Assembly: GCA_037903355.1 (NCBI GenBank)
Contig: JBAJFE010000018.1
Coordinates: forward strand, 992,001 to 1,056,000
Direction of reading: 5' to 3'
DNA from: Trichuris trichiura
Lineage: Eukaryota > Nematoda > Enoplea > Trichinellida > Trichuridae
Length of the DNA stretch: 64,000 bases
The position numbers and the translations under genes are program-made. The notes beneath the pieces were generated by a model. That model saw only the letters and a program-made list of their open reading frames with translations. It was not told where the DNA came from and ran no database searches. Shown piece by piece: positions 12,001 through 22,024 of this stretch (position 1 is the stretch's first letter; every line of letters begins with the position of its first letter).

Positions 12001-14940
12001 TCATCTGTCCTTCCCTTTTTTGGGCGCTGAAGGGATTCCGCGCAATAGTAATACCTTTTAAATTATGCAAATGAGTTTAAAAATTTTAAACTGCCTGCCG
12101 TTGCGCCAAATCAAGATAAACAGGGCAATGATGGCGCGTGATGGAAATAATGTTGTTTGAAGAAGACGGGATGCTGTAAAGTCAGCTGCGCTGCCATTTG
12201 ACGAACTTATCGCATGCGCTAGCTCGAGCGGAGAGTTCGCTGCATTAATTTGCAATTGGTCCCATTGACATACGTTTGAGTCGTAAGGAACGTAATAATG
12301 CTTTTGCGGAGCGTCTGCAGCCAACTTTTGGGGCAGCATTGTCTCCTTGCAATGATTTTGCTTTGCTTTCAACTATAATATTTTCTGTACGTGGCTGTGA
12401 AGACTTTTAATTATTTATGTCTGCCTTTTTTGGATATTGCGTCTTAGCCGTCTCAACGTCTGAAAAATATACAGGTTCCTTTTTGGCAGCCATTTCAGCC
12501 AACCCAGTTTTGCCTCTACGTAAGCCTAAGCCAAAGTATATGCCTTACACTTAGGCTTAAGCTTAGATAAAGGCTGGGATACAGACTTAGTTTTTTTTGA
12601 TACTCGCGAAATGATCCAAATAGTTTTGACGAAAAAGGATAAATATGCTGCAGCCGCGTTAATGACGAGATTGCTACGCAGAGCTGAGATAGATTGTCCA
12701 TCGTTTGGGCTTTTAATGTGGTCCCTTTTTTGCCAGCGTTTCTAACGACAATTTTCCAACTTGCTGCTCTATGCCGCAGCAGCCATTTGACAAGCTGTGC
12801 ATTCTCAACAGCACGAAATGTAATTGGATTGCGGTTTTTTGTCGCGCTCGTCCAAGATTAATCCATAGGTTTCGTGTTCAAGGTTTATTTACGCAACAAT
12901 TCGCCTCCTTTCCGGAAAATCTAATTGCTTTCTATTGAAATCCGTCCGAACGGGGTTTTGCGGATTGGACGCTTTAAGCAAGGCTGACTTTTCACTTTTC
13001 AGCTTACTTTAATTTCGACTGATGAGTGCATTTGCCGGCGGTGACGCATTCCCTCATTTGCATAACTATGTTTACCCCATTTAGGTATGCTTTAGTGATG
13101 TTGGGGCAAGTTGCTTCCCGCTAAGCGTCCATGGGCGCGTGACTGTGAGTTACGTGCAGCGCGAGTTTTCAAAATATGCTCTCCGGCTAGCAGTTGGCTG
13201 ATCATCTTTGTAAACATAACATTTTTCAAAGAGCGCTCATTTTTGGACAGTAAACTGCGCAACTCTTTTATCCAATAGTATTAGCAATTCTTTAGGCTAA
13301 CGGATTGGATTGCTGCTAATTAATGAATGATTTTATTTTCAAAAAAGTACGTGTGTTTACGGTTTGACTTAACGCTTAGGACTTCACGTTGGTTGTTGTA
13401 GCAGCTGATGCTTTTATTCATGCTAATGTCGTAGGGCGTTTCCTGTTTACATCCGCATTTGTAAAAATTGGATAATATTAAGCGGCGTACTTAAGAGAAC
13501 ACGCTTAGCCAAGAAAAAACTGAACAAACGTTTATCTTAGCTTTTTTGCAAAAAGCATATGCATCAATGATCTCTTGATAATGGGCAGCGGATCAATAGG
13601 ATGCGTTTGATTCAAGTCACTTGCATTACGCGCCGTATAGGCTGCCGTGTAAGCATTTAATTTGCTCAAAATGGGTTACCCCTTTTCGGAGTGCGCATTG
13701 ACTCCTGAGTGGAGATGTTAAAAGAAAGCAAACTGAGCTGCCATGATTTGCGGCTTCCTTTTTGCATGTCGACAATACTCTCAGGGTGCCATCAAAGAGC
13801 GTAAAGAAGACGCGACAAGTCGTTTACGCGTGCCTGCTTCATTAATTACACTTTTGTAACATGTGATGGTTCATTGATAACGGCTATAAAAATAGAACGT
13901 CAGCTGCCTGAATTGATTGCCTCTTCCTCCATACATAGACGTTGCGGAATGTTGTATCCCAAAAATCAATAGCGCAAACAAAACTGGCGCGCGCTCCAAA
14001 GGCAGCCGTCCTATTGACTGACTATTCAAAAAGTTTATATAGCTTCCCATTTTGTCCATTAATGCTTCCGCGTACAATTTCGACGCGGGATATCACTCTG
14101 TCTCAATTGGTTGCCTAATGAAAAGTCAAGTGTCTGTAGCGGAAAAGTAGTGCCGCCAGCTACATTCCTTCCTTATGCTACGAACATATTGCATATTTGA
14201 AAAACTCAATGGCTACTACCGGACCATTGCGCTCATTCTTTTTTTGGCAAGTCAGTATTTTGGTATTTTTTTAAAAACTGTTCGCGAATCACTTCTCCGT
14301 ATGTCCAGCCTATAGAGGCGCATAACTTTCTATACTTTGTTGGATACGCTGTAAAAATGTTGATAAAATGCAATATATGCCTACAGCGAGCTATCTTTTT
14401 GTTTAATGCGTATTCCGTTGGTTGAGAAATATTAATGTATGGACATATAGACTGGCAGCGGTTTGAAAATTTAAATCCAGCTCGTAACGCCATCTATTTT
14501 TACGTTCACGCAAAGATGACAATGCGAGTCGGTGTGCGGTTAGATGATTTTGCGCTTGTTTGGGCTTTCAAGCAATCACCTGACGCATTCAGCTCGTCTT
14601 CGCCTTCAATATATCATTAGCAGTTGAACTGACATTTTCGGAAGAAGTTATTAGCCTTTGTTGCGTCTATAAGGAATAGTAATTTACTTGAATTTATTCG
14701 TAGCTCATTAGCATACGTACAACCGTGCAGGGGAACTTTGCGTAAGCGAACGAAATCGATTCCAAAATAGGTGACCATCTTGTGGGCCGTAATAAAGTTG
14801 AAACTTTTGTAATTTTCTTAAACGACTTTTTGCTGTTTTGATTCCGCTTAGTTGCTTTCCTACTTAATTTGCATAAACAGTGATTTTTGGCGTTCTGTTT
14901 TGCCTATGCGTAACGCGCGCTTTTGTTCTACTACATTCCT
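9001..14940. other. Stretch without recognisable genes; a few minus-strand open frames with protein-like composition
   Basis: Minus-strand open frames at 9114-9359, 10766-11095 (109 codons, rich in Ser, Thr, Lys and Glu) and 12058-12372 (104 codons) have amino-acid compositions that look somewhat protein-like. None matches a family I know, none has flanking splice sites that join it convincingly to another, and none has a clear start context. They may be exons of an unrecognised minus-strand gene or chance. Confidence 0.3.
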
Positions 14941-15055
14941 TTTTTATCTTATCGCTTGGTTTTTAATGGGCCATTTGAATTAAAGTGATAAAATAAGAAA
15001 GGAACTTTTATAGCTTATCAACGCTGGCAGACATGCATGTATATATATAATAATT

Positions 15056-15165
15056 TAATAATTTGTAATTTATTTTCAAGAAGTGTACATGGATTTTTCC
15101 GTTCTGAACTGGAAAAATCCGTGTACACTTCTTGAAAATAAATTACGATTTATTAAATTATAATA
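15056..15165. repeat. Short palindrome, copy 1
   Basis: The two arms are centred on GTTCTGAAC. Each arm reads from a TTATTTTCAAGAAGTGTACA-type outer end to GGAAAAATCC near the centre, about 40 bp. The same palindrome recurs at 15304-15415 and, more diverged, at 16195-16275. It would form a long hairpin in RNA or single-stranded DNA. Confidence 0.75.
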
Positions 15166-15303
15166 AATAAATAAATAAATATATATATATATATATATAT
15201 ATATCACTTGGTTTTAAACGGGCCATTTGAATTAAAGTGATAAAATAAGGAAGGAACTTTTATAGCTTATCAACGCTGGCAGACATGCATGTATATATAT
15301 AAT

Positions 15304-15415
15304 AATTTAATAATTTGTAATTTATTTTCAAGAAGTGTACATGGAGTTTTCCGTTCTGAACTGGAAAAATCCATGTACACTTCTTGAAAATAAATTACGA
15401 TTTATTAAATTATAA
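15304..15415. repeat. Short palindrome, copy 2
   Basis: This is nearly identical to the palindrome at 15056-15165, including the central GTTCTGAAC, and lies in the second direct copy of the surrounding element. Confidence 0.75.
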
Positions 15416-15418
15416 TAA

Positions 15419-15462
<44 letters not shown>

Positions 15463-15710
15463 CTTGGTTTTAAACGGGCCATTTGAAACAAAGTGATAAA
15501 ATAAGGAAGGACCTTATATATATATATATATGCCCATATATATATACGCCAGACGCCAGACACGCCCATATATATATATATATGGGCGTGTCTGCCAGTT
15601 TTGATAAGCTATAAAAGTTCCTTCCTTATCTTGTCACTTTGTTTCAAATGGCCCATTTAAAACCAAGCGGTATATATATATATATATCTATATCTATATC
15701 TATCTATCTA

Positions 15711-15746
<36 letters not shown>

Positions 15747-15749
15747 CCT

Positions 15750-15972
15750 TTTTTACGGAATAAGTGTCCCGTTGTATGTAAAAATAACTTTAATCTCCGG
15801 AGCTTTCGGGTCAGTCGTGACCTGTCGTCCGTCGTGACTAGGAAGACGGGTCACGGCTGACCTGAAAGCTCCAGAGATTAGAGTTGTTTTTACATACAAC
15901 GGGACACTTATTCCATAAAAAAACGCACTTCATTATGAAAACTTATAGTCCTGTACCAAGGCATCACATTTT
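15750..15972 (+). mobile_element. Fold-back element made of Penelope 3' tails
   Basis: Inverted arms carry CCGGAGCTTTCGGGTCAGTC on the left and its diverged reverse complement on the right, both followed outward by a terminus including the CCCGTTGTATGTA / TACATACAACGGG pair. The right arm continues into AGTCCTGTACCAAGGC, the tail shared with the element at 440-701 and with the Penelope copy at 54.56-56.79 kb. Flanking (TA)n prevents recognising a target duplication. Confidence 0.65.
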
Positions 15973-15999
15973 CAAGAATATATATATATATTTTTTTTT

Positions 16000-16127
16000 G
16001 ATTTTGGTGCCATATTTGAGCATGCCGCTCAGCGTCATGACGAGTTATGCAAATCAGTGGTCGTTGACCAACGTCAAAGTGCTACACCGCCAAAAGTGGC
16101 AGGGCACAAGCGTTTAGTGGAAATAGT
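16000..16127 (+). pseudogene. Copied fragment of the globin gene's N-terminal coding region
   Basis: About 128 bp here match 17165-17292 inside the globin coding sequence at roughly 94% identity by eye. The fragment keeps the reading frame open: Asp to Gly, Asn to His and Arg to Gln changes, no stop until TAA shortly after the match. It lies directly after the tail of the fold-back element at 15750-15972, so it was probably carried or duplicated with the repeat cluster. It lacks any globin-fold sequence and has no visible splice sites linking it to the gene, so I treat it as a non-functional fragment. Confidence 0.75.
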
Positions 16128-16194
16128 AGAAACAGGAATATAAGATTTTTTATATACATATTACAATTAAATATATTACAATTTAATCATTCGT

Positions 16195-16275
16195 AATTTA
16201 TTTAATTTATTTTCAAGAAATGTACATGGATTTGCTCGTTCTGAACGGGAAAAATCCATGTACACTTTTTGAGAA
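16195..16275. repeat. Short palindrome, diverged copy 3
   Basis: Arms read AAATGTACATGGATTTG and its approximate reverse complement around GTTCTGAAC. This is the family of 15056-15165 with several substitutions. Confidence 0.65.
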
Positions 16276-16327
16276 CAATCCGACCTGTTACAAGCTTTTC
16301 GCTTTTATTTAATTTATAGTGTATTTA

Positions 16328-16631
16328 ATTAATAATTTATGCACTCTTTCTATACGGAATGTAGGTCCCGTTTAAAAACTTTTAACTACTCCGGAGCTTT
16401 CGGGTCGATCGTGACCTGTCTCCATCGGTCTTAAACTATAGATATAATTTCTATCTATAATTTCTAATTATAAAACTATATCTATAATTTAAGACCGCTG
16501 AAGACGGGTCACAATCGACCCGAAAGCTCCGGAGTAATTAAAAGTTTTTAAACGGAACCTACATTCCGTATGGAAAGAGTACAACATGAAAATCCACAGT
16601 CCCGTACCAAGAAACTACATTAATAATTTAT
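16328..16631 (+). mobile_element. Fold-back Penelope-tail element with 13-bp target duplication and hammerhead-like core
   Basis: ATTAATAATTTAT occurs at 16328-16340 and 16619-16631 and brackets the insert. The left arm holds CCGGAGCTTTCGGGTCGATC and the right arm GATCGACCCGAAAGCTCCGG-like sequence. Both arms extend outward through AAAAGTTTTTAAACGG into a CCGTATGGAAAGAG-type tail. The right arm has CTGAAGA, a GGGTC/GACCC stem, then GAAA. CTGANGA and GAAA are the conserved hammerhead-ribozyme core strands. The right tail ends GTCCCGTACCAAGAAAC, as in the Penelope copy at 54.56-56.79 kb. Confidence 0.8.
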
Positions 16632-16840
16632 TTATAATTTTTTATCGCTTATCAAAGCTAGCAGACATGCATATATATACATATATGAGCGATAAAAAAA
16701 ATTAGCCTTAAATGTGGTCTTTTTTAAAGTTGTCGCAGCCTTTTTTTCTGTATTTATCTAACCAGTTACCTTCGGGAGGATGGAACGACGGGGAAAATTG
16801 CGAAAAGACTTTTTTTGCTTTGTTTAGGCGACATCTAGAA

Positions 16841-18214
16841 ATGGGAAACCACGGATCGTTGTTGTCGTCAAAGCCGCTGCATCGGGCCAAAATATCCGGC
16901 AGCTACAACGCTCTGCACGACAGTCATTCCCTTGGCGTTGATCCGTTGTCCATGACAATGTCTTGCGTTTTTCCCGACGAAATAGAGGAGGATAACAATA
17001 AGCGCGGCCCGCCTAACGTCATTCAGCGTTTGCTCAGGTCGAAAAAGCTGTTTCGGCGATCTCGGTCGACCGGCAAAGCTGTCAGCTCGGTTCCGTCGTC
17101 GGGAACGTTCAGGCGGAAAACCGTGTCCTCCTCCACTGCCGCGTTGGAACAACCAAGCGGACCAGATTTTGACGCCATATTTGAGCATGCCGCTCAGCGT
17201 AATGACGAGTTATGCAAATCAGTGGTCGTTGACCAACGTCGAAGTGCCACACCGCCAAAGGTGGCAGGGCACAAGCGTTTAGTAGAAGCTATTGGCGGAA
17301 ATGAAAAAAAGAATGGAGGAAATTCCGTTGGTCAACAATTCGCTCATAAGAGTGATGTTACTTATTGTTCAAGAACAATGGACAGCGGGGCATGGCGTAG
17401 AGCAATGTCCCTAAGGGTAACATTCTACCACGACGACTCCTTAGAAGAGCAGTGCCCCATAGAGAAGACAAGTGTAACTGGTGACCCTCGTAAGACGTCA
17501 ACAGCTTCAGTTTCAAGCCTTAAGGACAAACTTTATCGAACAAGCTCGACAAGATGTCTACGTAGCAATGAACTTCCGGTGCCTGTACGTAGATGGTTGT
17601 CTTCAGCGGATATCGTATGCGACCAGGAGCTTCTTGACTTGGTCAGGGAAATAATGCCTATTGGGGAACCATTTCCTCTTCGTAAAAACAGTTGCAAGAG
17701 GTCGAGTCGCAAGATTGAATACCAACCGCTGCTAAGCGCAGCCCAAATAAAGCTTATACGCAATCACTGGAATGGTTTGTACATAACAATTGGACCGACC
17801 GCAATTGGCAACTATTTGTTCAATCGTATAGCATTCAAAAATCCCCAATCGAGAAAGATGCTTCTGTCGCTGCTTGTTGACCATTTGTCGCCGGGTTATC
17901 TTTCAAAACGGCACGCCCGCGCTATAGGAGTGACGTTGAACTTTGTCATGAAAAATCTTGAATTACCCGAGAATATAAGTCTTATTTTAAAAATGGTTGG
18001 TCATTGTCACGCAAAATTGGCCACCGTCGGATTGGATTCCTCCATTTGGAACGTCTTTGCCGAGGCTTTGCTTGAATGCTCGCTGGAATGGGGCGAAAAA
18101 AGCCGCAGGGTCGACGAAGTACGCAAAGCTTGGGCAATCATAATTGCCTTTATTACGGAGAAGCTTAAAGCCGGCTTCAACGATGGACGCAAGAATTTAC
18201 AAGCCGGCGCGTAA
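16841..18214 (+). CDS. Globin with long N-terminal extension and predicted N-myristoylation
   Basis: Haem-binding globin of unknown physiological role. The frame is open from 16712, but I choose ATG 16841. It begins MGNHGS, a textbook N-myristoylation signal, and follows a TTTTTTTGCTTTGTTTAG acceptor-like tract, giving 457 residues. Residues 1 to about 295 are low-complexity and rich in Ser, Arg and Lys, with no domain I recognise. Residues about 296-457 form the globin fold: A-helix Trp region RNHWNGLY, probable distal His358 (SKRHARAIG), probable proximal His390 (GHCHAKL) and a terminal AWAIIIAFI helix. The 32-residue spacing between the histidines is that of neuroglobin and cytoglobin. The usual CD1 Phe appears to be Leu. 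Acylated globins are known in nematodes and other invertebrates, so membrane attachment is likely. No intron is needed. A fragment of the coding sequence is duplicated at 16000-16127. Confidence 0.8.
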   Translation: MGNHGSLLSSKPLHRAKISGSYNALHDSHSLGVDPLSMTMSCVFPDEIEEDNNKRGPPNVIQRLLRSKKLFRRSRSTGKAVSSVPSSGTFRRKTVSSSTAALEQPSGPDFDAIFEHAAQRNDELCKSVVVDQRRSATPPKVAGHKRLVEAIGGNEKKNGGNSVGQQFAHKSDVTYCSRTMDSGAWRRAMSLRVTFYHDDSLEEQCPIEKTSVTGDPRKTSTASVSSLKDKLYRTSSTRCLRSNELPVPVRRWLSSADIVCDQELLDLVREIMPIGEPFPLRKNSCKRSSRKIEYQPLLSAAQIKLIRNHWNGLYITIGPTAIGNYLFNRIAFKNPQSRKMLLSLLVDHLSPGYLSKRHARAIGVTLNFVMKNLELPENISLILKMVGHCHAKLATVGLDSSIWNVFAEALLECSLEWGEKSRRVDEVRKAWAIIIAFITEKLKAGFNDGRKNLQAGA

Positions 18215-21200
18215 AATGATGACGGCGCTTTTCTTCCAATACGGCTGCGTATTTGAAACGTGGCAACTTGCCAAGGCTGGTACTGAGGCAGAGACTTGAA
18301 ACTGACTGCCGCGTTTGCAAGCAAATTTTCTTGACAATTTTGCCTTGCCTTTTGCACAATCGTTACGGAGAGGATACGCGCTAGGTCGACCTGTGTTTTG
18401 TTTGTTTTTGTTTTTTCGTTTTCTAAGAGTTTTTTTGGCACAGAGACTTCCTACAATCCGTCCCCTATGGCCAACGATGGGCTGTTTGGACAAGAACGAT
18501 GATTGCCAGGCCACCGCCGGTGCTCGTCGACCTTTGGAGCCGCAACGCAGTCCATAAGTCAACAGTGTTCATTTCCATTCGAAATGCACGTATATTGGGT
18601 TTTTGCATCACGTATACGATTTGAGCTTGAGTAAACAGCGCACTTTCTCTTATTTCCATTTTGCATGCCCGTAAAAGGCAGTTACTTGTATTGCAACATT
18701 ACCTTGACAGCAGCCGTGAAGCGACGGGTGGCGGGATAGATTCTCGAAAGGTTCGTGCCCACCCGTCTGTTTTTCCAACAGTATACGGGCTTTCCGCTCG
18801 ACTGGACAGTGAAAAAATTGCGTTTTTATTATGTACCACCTAAGTAGCTTTAAGTCTTAATTTAACCGATGGACAAAGACTTTTTAATTTTGCTTTGTCA
18901 TTGGGCGGCAAGCCAGTTGTTCCCTGCCTCTAAGCCTTTTTAAGAACGATAATGTGCATTTGTTCCAATCAAGTCAGAGCCCTTTTTGTAAATACATTTT
19001 ATTCAAAAAAATCACAATTAATATGGTGACGTGTCATGTAAATATGAAAGCGCGGTGAGGTGGAAGTCATAGACATCCAACGGCTTTTGTCGCTGCCAAA
19101 TAGGACTCAGTGAAGCCATGTGACGAAATGTATCGAAAATGTTGCCGTTACTGCTTTGAAGCGTGGTCAACAAAGTGTCCCTCCACGGCGACAAACATAA
19201 AAAGTTTAAATATGCTGTCGATAGTCATAAGTGCAGGAAGCGTTGGAACGCAACAGTTCTTAACATCCGCGTTCCACACGCTGATCAGTGCATGAGGCCT
19301 TCAATATCGTCGGCAAGCTTCCAGTAGGCTGTCTTGTTGCTTCGCCCGAAATGGATATCATACATTAGTGGTCGGTGAAAGTGAAAAAAATATCTTCATT
19401 GCTTGCTTGGTTTCCCCGAATCGGGGTCCGTTGCATTCACAAAGCGCTGGACTGCCACAAAAAATATCATCAATGCTTGCTCGGTGCATCCGAATCGGGG
19501 TCCGTTGCACTCACACAGTGTTGGAGTGCCGAAAAGAATATCTTCAGTGCTTGCCTGTCGCATTCACAAAGTATTGAAGTGATTCATGTCGATTTTGAAT
19601 GCCCTTTTGTTGGCACGGGGTCAACGTTTCACTTGACAGCCGCCGTTATCTCATATCTTTTACTATGATATCCCGTCCATTTAGTCGAACGCTCCGCCAG
19701 TTCGGTTGACTAGATTGAAAAAATTCAGGAGCAATTTGAACAGGCGAAGCAGTCTGCCGTACGCGCCACTTGCACAATATCTTCACTGCATAGGCCAATA
19801 GGTATGGAGAACCGAGCCCAATATCGTTAGTCCATCAGTATAAGGCAGGTAAAACCGTCTCAACAAATAAAACGCTTCGTCTGAACGGTAGCAAGCACAA
19901 CCTTTTGACTAATGCAACGTCGCTTTAGCATGCTACAGTAAAACGATGATCAAGTTAAGTTCGCATTCTTGCAGCGGTTTTATCATGTTTAATCAAATGC
20001 AAGTAAAACGATTAAACAATAAGATGTAATATTACAATTAAAATCGTTCAATAGATAAGAATTTTAAACTCATTTGGAAAATTGCTGCGTGGCAGTCTCA
20101 AGCATACGGTAGAAAGATGAGCAAGTTCAATGCGAGCTCAGCCTTGCGTAGGTAGAAATGTAAGCACTAGACCGCATTTTTAGGTGGTGAGAACATAATA
20201 GGCACTAGAAGCAAATGCGCGCAGTTATAAAATGTGGGCTAACCAAACTGGTTGTCATAAGCTTTCGAAGCACTCTCATTTCGTTAGTTGCTACGATGGC
20301 TTGTTTGAGATCGAAAATGAAACTGACGACGGAAAAGTGTTTTTTAAAGGTAGAAAAAAACTTTAAAACAGTCTCTTGAAGTCGAACAGGTGCCTTATGC
20401 CAAACTTTTGAGAGAGTGACGTTTGGATCAATGCAAAATGGGCTTTATAGGCTATTTAAAAAACCTTACCATGCATATTATAAGATAAGATTTTTTATTT
20501 ATACGGAAATATCATAGACGTGCAGCGGGCCAGCTGAGACAACAAGGTCGGCAAGTACGCAAAAAATAAGACTATCTTTCCAGGCAGTGCTCATTGGACA
20601 GGAAGAAAAGCATTAGTAAAATAGAAAATTGAAAGTATACAGCCAAAATTGGTCAAAACTGTTAGTCGCTCGGCAAATACGATCCATCGATTTTTGAGAG
20701 TATTTTTCGTGCCCGCTAAGACTCTTAGAAGCAAATATGAATTAGTAAGCGTCAAGAAACAATGCGCTTGGAAATTTATTCGACTTAAAAGATGCAAGTT
20801 TGGAAGGGAGCACATCTGCTGTAAAAAAGGGCAGAATGCCTTCCAGGAACGTAAGTGCAGCTTGTGGAGTGATCTTTTGAGTTCCGTTTTAGGAAATTAA
20901 ATCAAGACGAGCTGTTCTAAGTCAAAAGTACGGAAAGACTCATGGTCTTTCCGATCACTTATTCCACGAATAGCAATGCCTACAATGCTTCCTTAGCAAT
21001 GGTTTTCGCGGGAAAGATTTTATGAAATCAAGTTTTAGTCGTACTTTACTGGTAGGATTTCACTTTCAAACGCTATGAACGCAATCGCCCCTGGTAATTC
21101 ATGCAGCTTTCAAAATTAGTAACCTGATTGTTATTAGCGTTTTACAGTATGACAGCTACCCTTTTTTATCGACTTGACGTCACAACAGTTTAAACCAGTG

Positions 21201-22024
21201 TACAGAAAAAGCAATAAACCGTTTTTTCATATCGTTATGCTAACATGTCAACGCCGAAATATTAGATATAAATTAAGCCGGTATTTTTGACGCGGACAAT
21301 ACAAAACGGTTCCATAAGTATATCCTTAAAATATCTAACCGAAAACCTTGCTCTTAACTGATAACTTTATGTCTTCATGTAATAGACTGTTGCTGTTAAC
21401 GTTGAATGCAAAGTCTTGGCTCTTGTGCCTAAGCCGCCCACCTTCCGAGAAATGCAGGTTCCTTTATGGCAAGCATGCCCTTAACTTTTTATACCTTTAC
21501 TAGAAAGCATACCGATCATCTTTTTCTGCCGTTATCTAAATCTAAGCCAAGATACAAACCTAAATTATAGCCTTTGGCTTTGCTAAGGGCAAGACAGGAT
21601 GGCCAGCAAACTTACAGTAAAACAATGGGGCGCCTAGGGGACAAGATCCTAAGTATGTGTAGTTTAAAAAATTTAATTGTGGCTCAAAATGTTGGCTGTT
21701 ATTCCCGCTTTTTCTTAAGCTATATTCGTCCCTAAAACTGAATAAGACTTTGTGGCGAAGGTAACGCATCGAAGAAACTTGGTAGGCATCGTACGCGCAT
21801 ACTTTTGTTAGTTATACTGTATTCTTTATGGGCATTGCTCATAGTTGCAATGATGTCCTTTCGTTGATTCGCATTCTCTTTAGAGTTAGGTGCTCGGCTG
21901 CCTACTACTGAACTAGTGTAAGACTGGTTTTGGCCTACCGTTTCCCCGCTTTCCATTGTAATAACACCTTTGTAAAACTGTAAAGACAATTCTTCTACTG
22001 CCACAGTTGATCACCGCTGTCCAA
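18215..22024. other. Intergenic region with one short tandem repeat
   Basis: No gene is recognised between the globin and syntaxin genes. Minus-strand frames at 18007-18562 overlap the globin 3' end in antisense and are probably shadows. The only structured feature is the 74-bp tandem repeat at 19385-19580. Confidence 0.45.
19385..19580. repeat. 74-bp tandem repeat, about 2.6 units
   Basis: The block AATATCTTCATTGCTTGC recurs with small changes at 19391, 19465 and 19539, a period of 74 bp. Units also share CGAATCGGGGTCCGTTGCA. No coding function is apparent. Confidence 0.75.

Larger units (their letters stand above)
14951..15670. mobile_element. Nested terminal-inverted-repeat elements with internal tandem duplication
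   Basis: A segment of about 88 bp starting CGCTTGGTTTTTAATGGGCC at 14953 is repeated directly at about 15205 and, in part, at 15461. It appears inverted at about 15586-15669, ending in ACCAAGCGG beside TATA. The outer pair therefore forms terminal inverted repeats with TA-rich flanks, as in non-autonomous Tc1/mariner-like elements. Between them sit two copies of a 40-bp-arm palindrome (see 15056-15165 and 15304-15415) and several (TA)n runs. No transposase is encoded. The family assignment is tentative; the repeat structure is read directly. Confidence 0.65.

Noticed and set aside
15639..15860. Frame rich in Ile, Tyr and Ser
   Set aside because: It is a translation of (TA)n and (TATC)n microsatellites.
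18007..18562. Minus-strand frames near the globin 3' end
   Set aside because: They partly overlap the globin coding region in antisense and have no recognisable motif.
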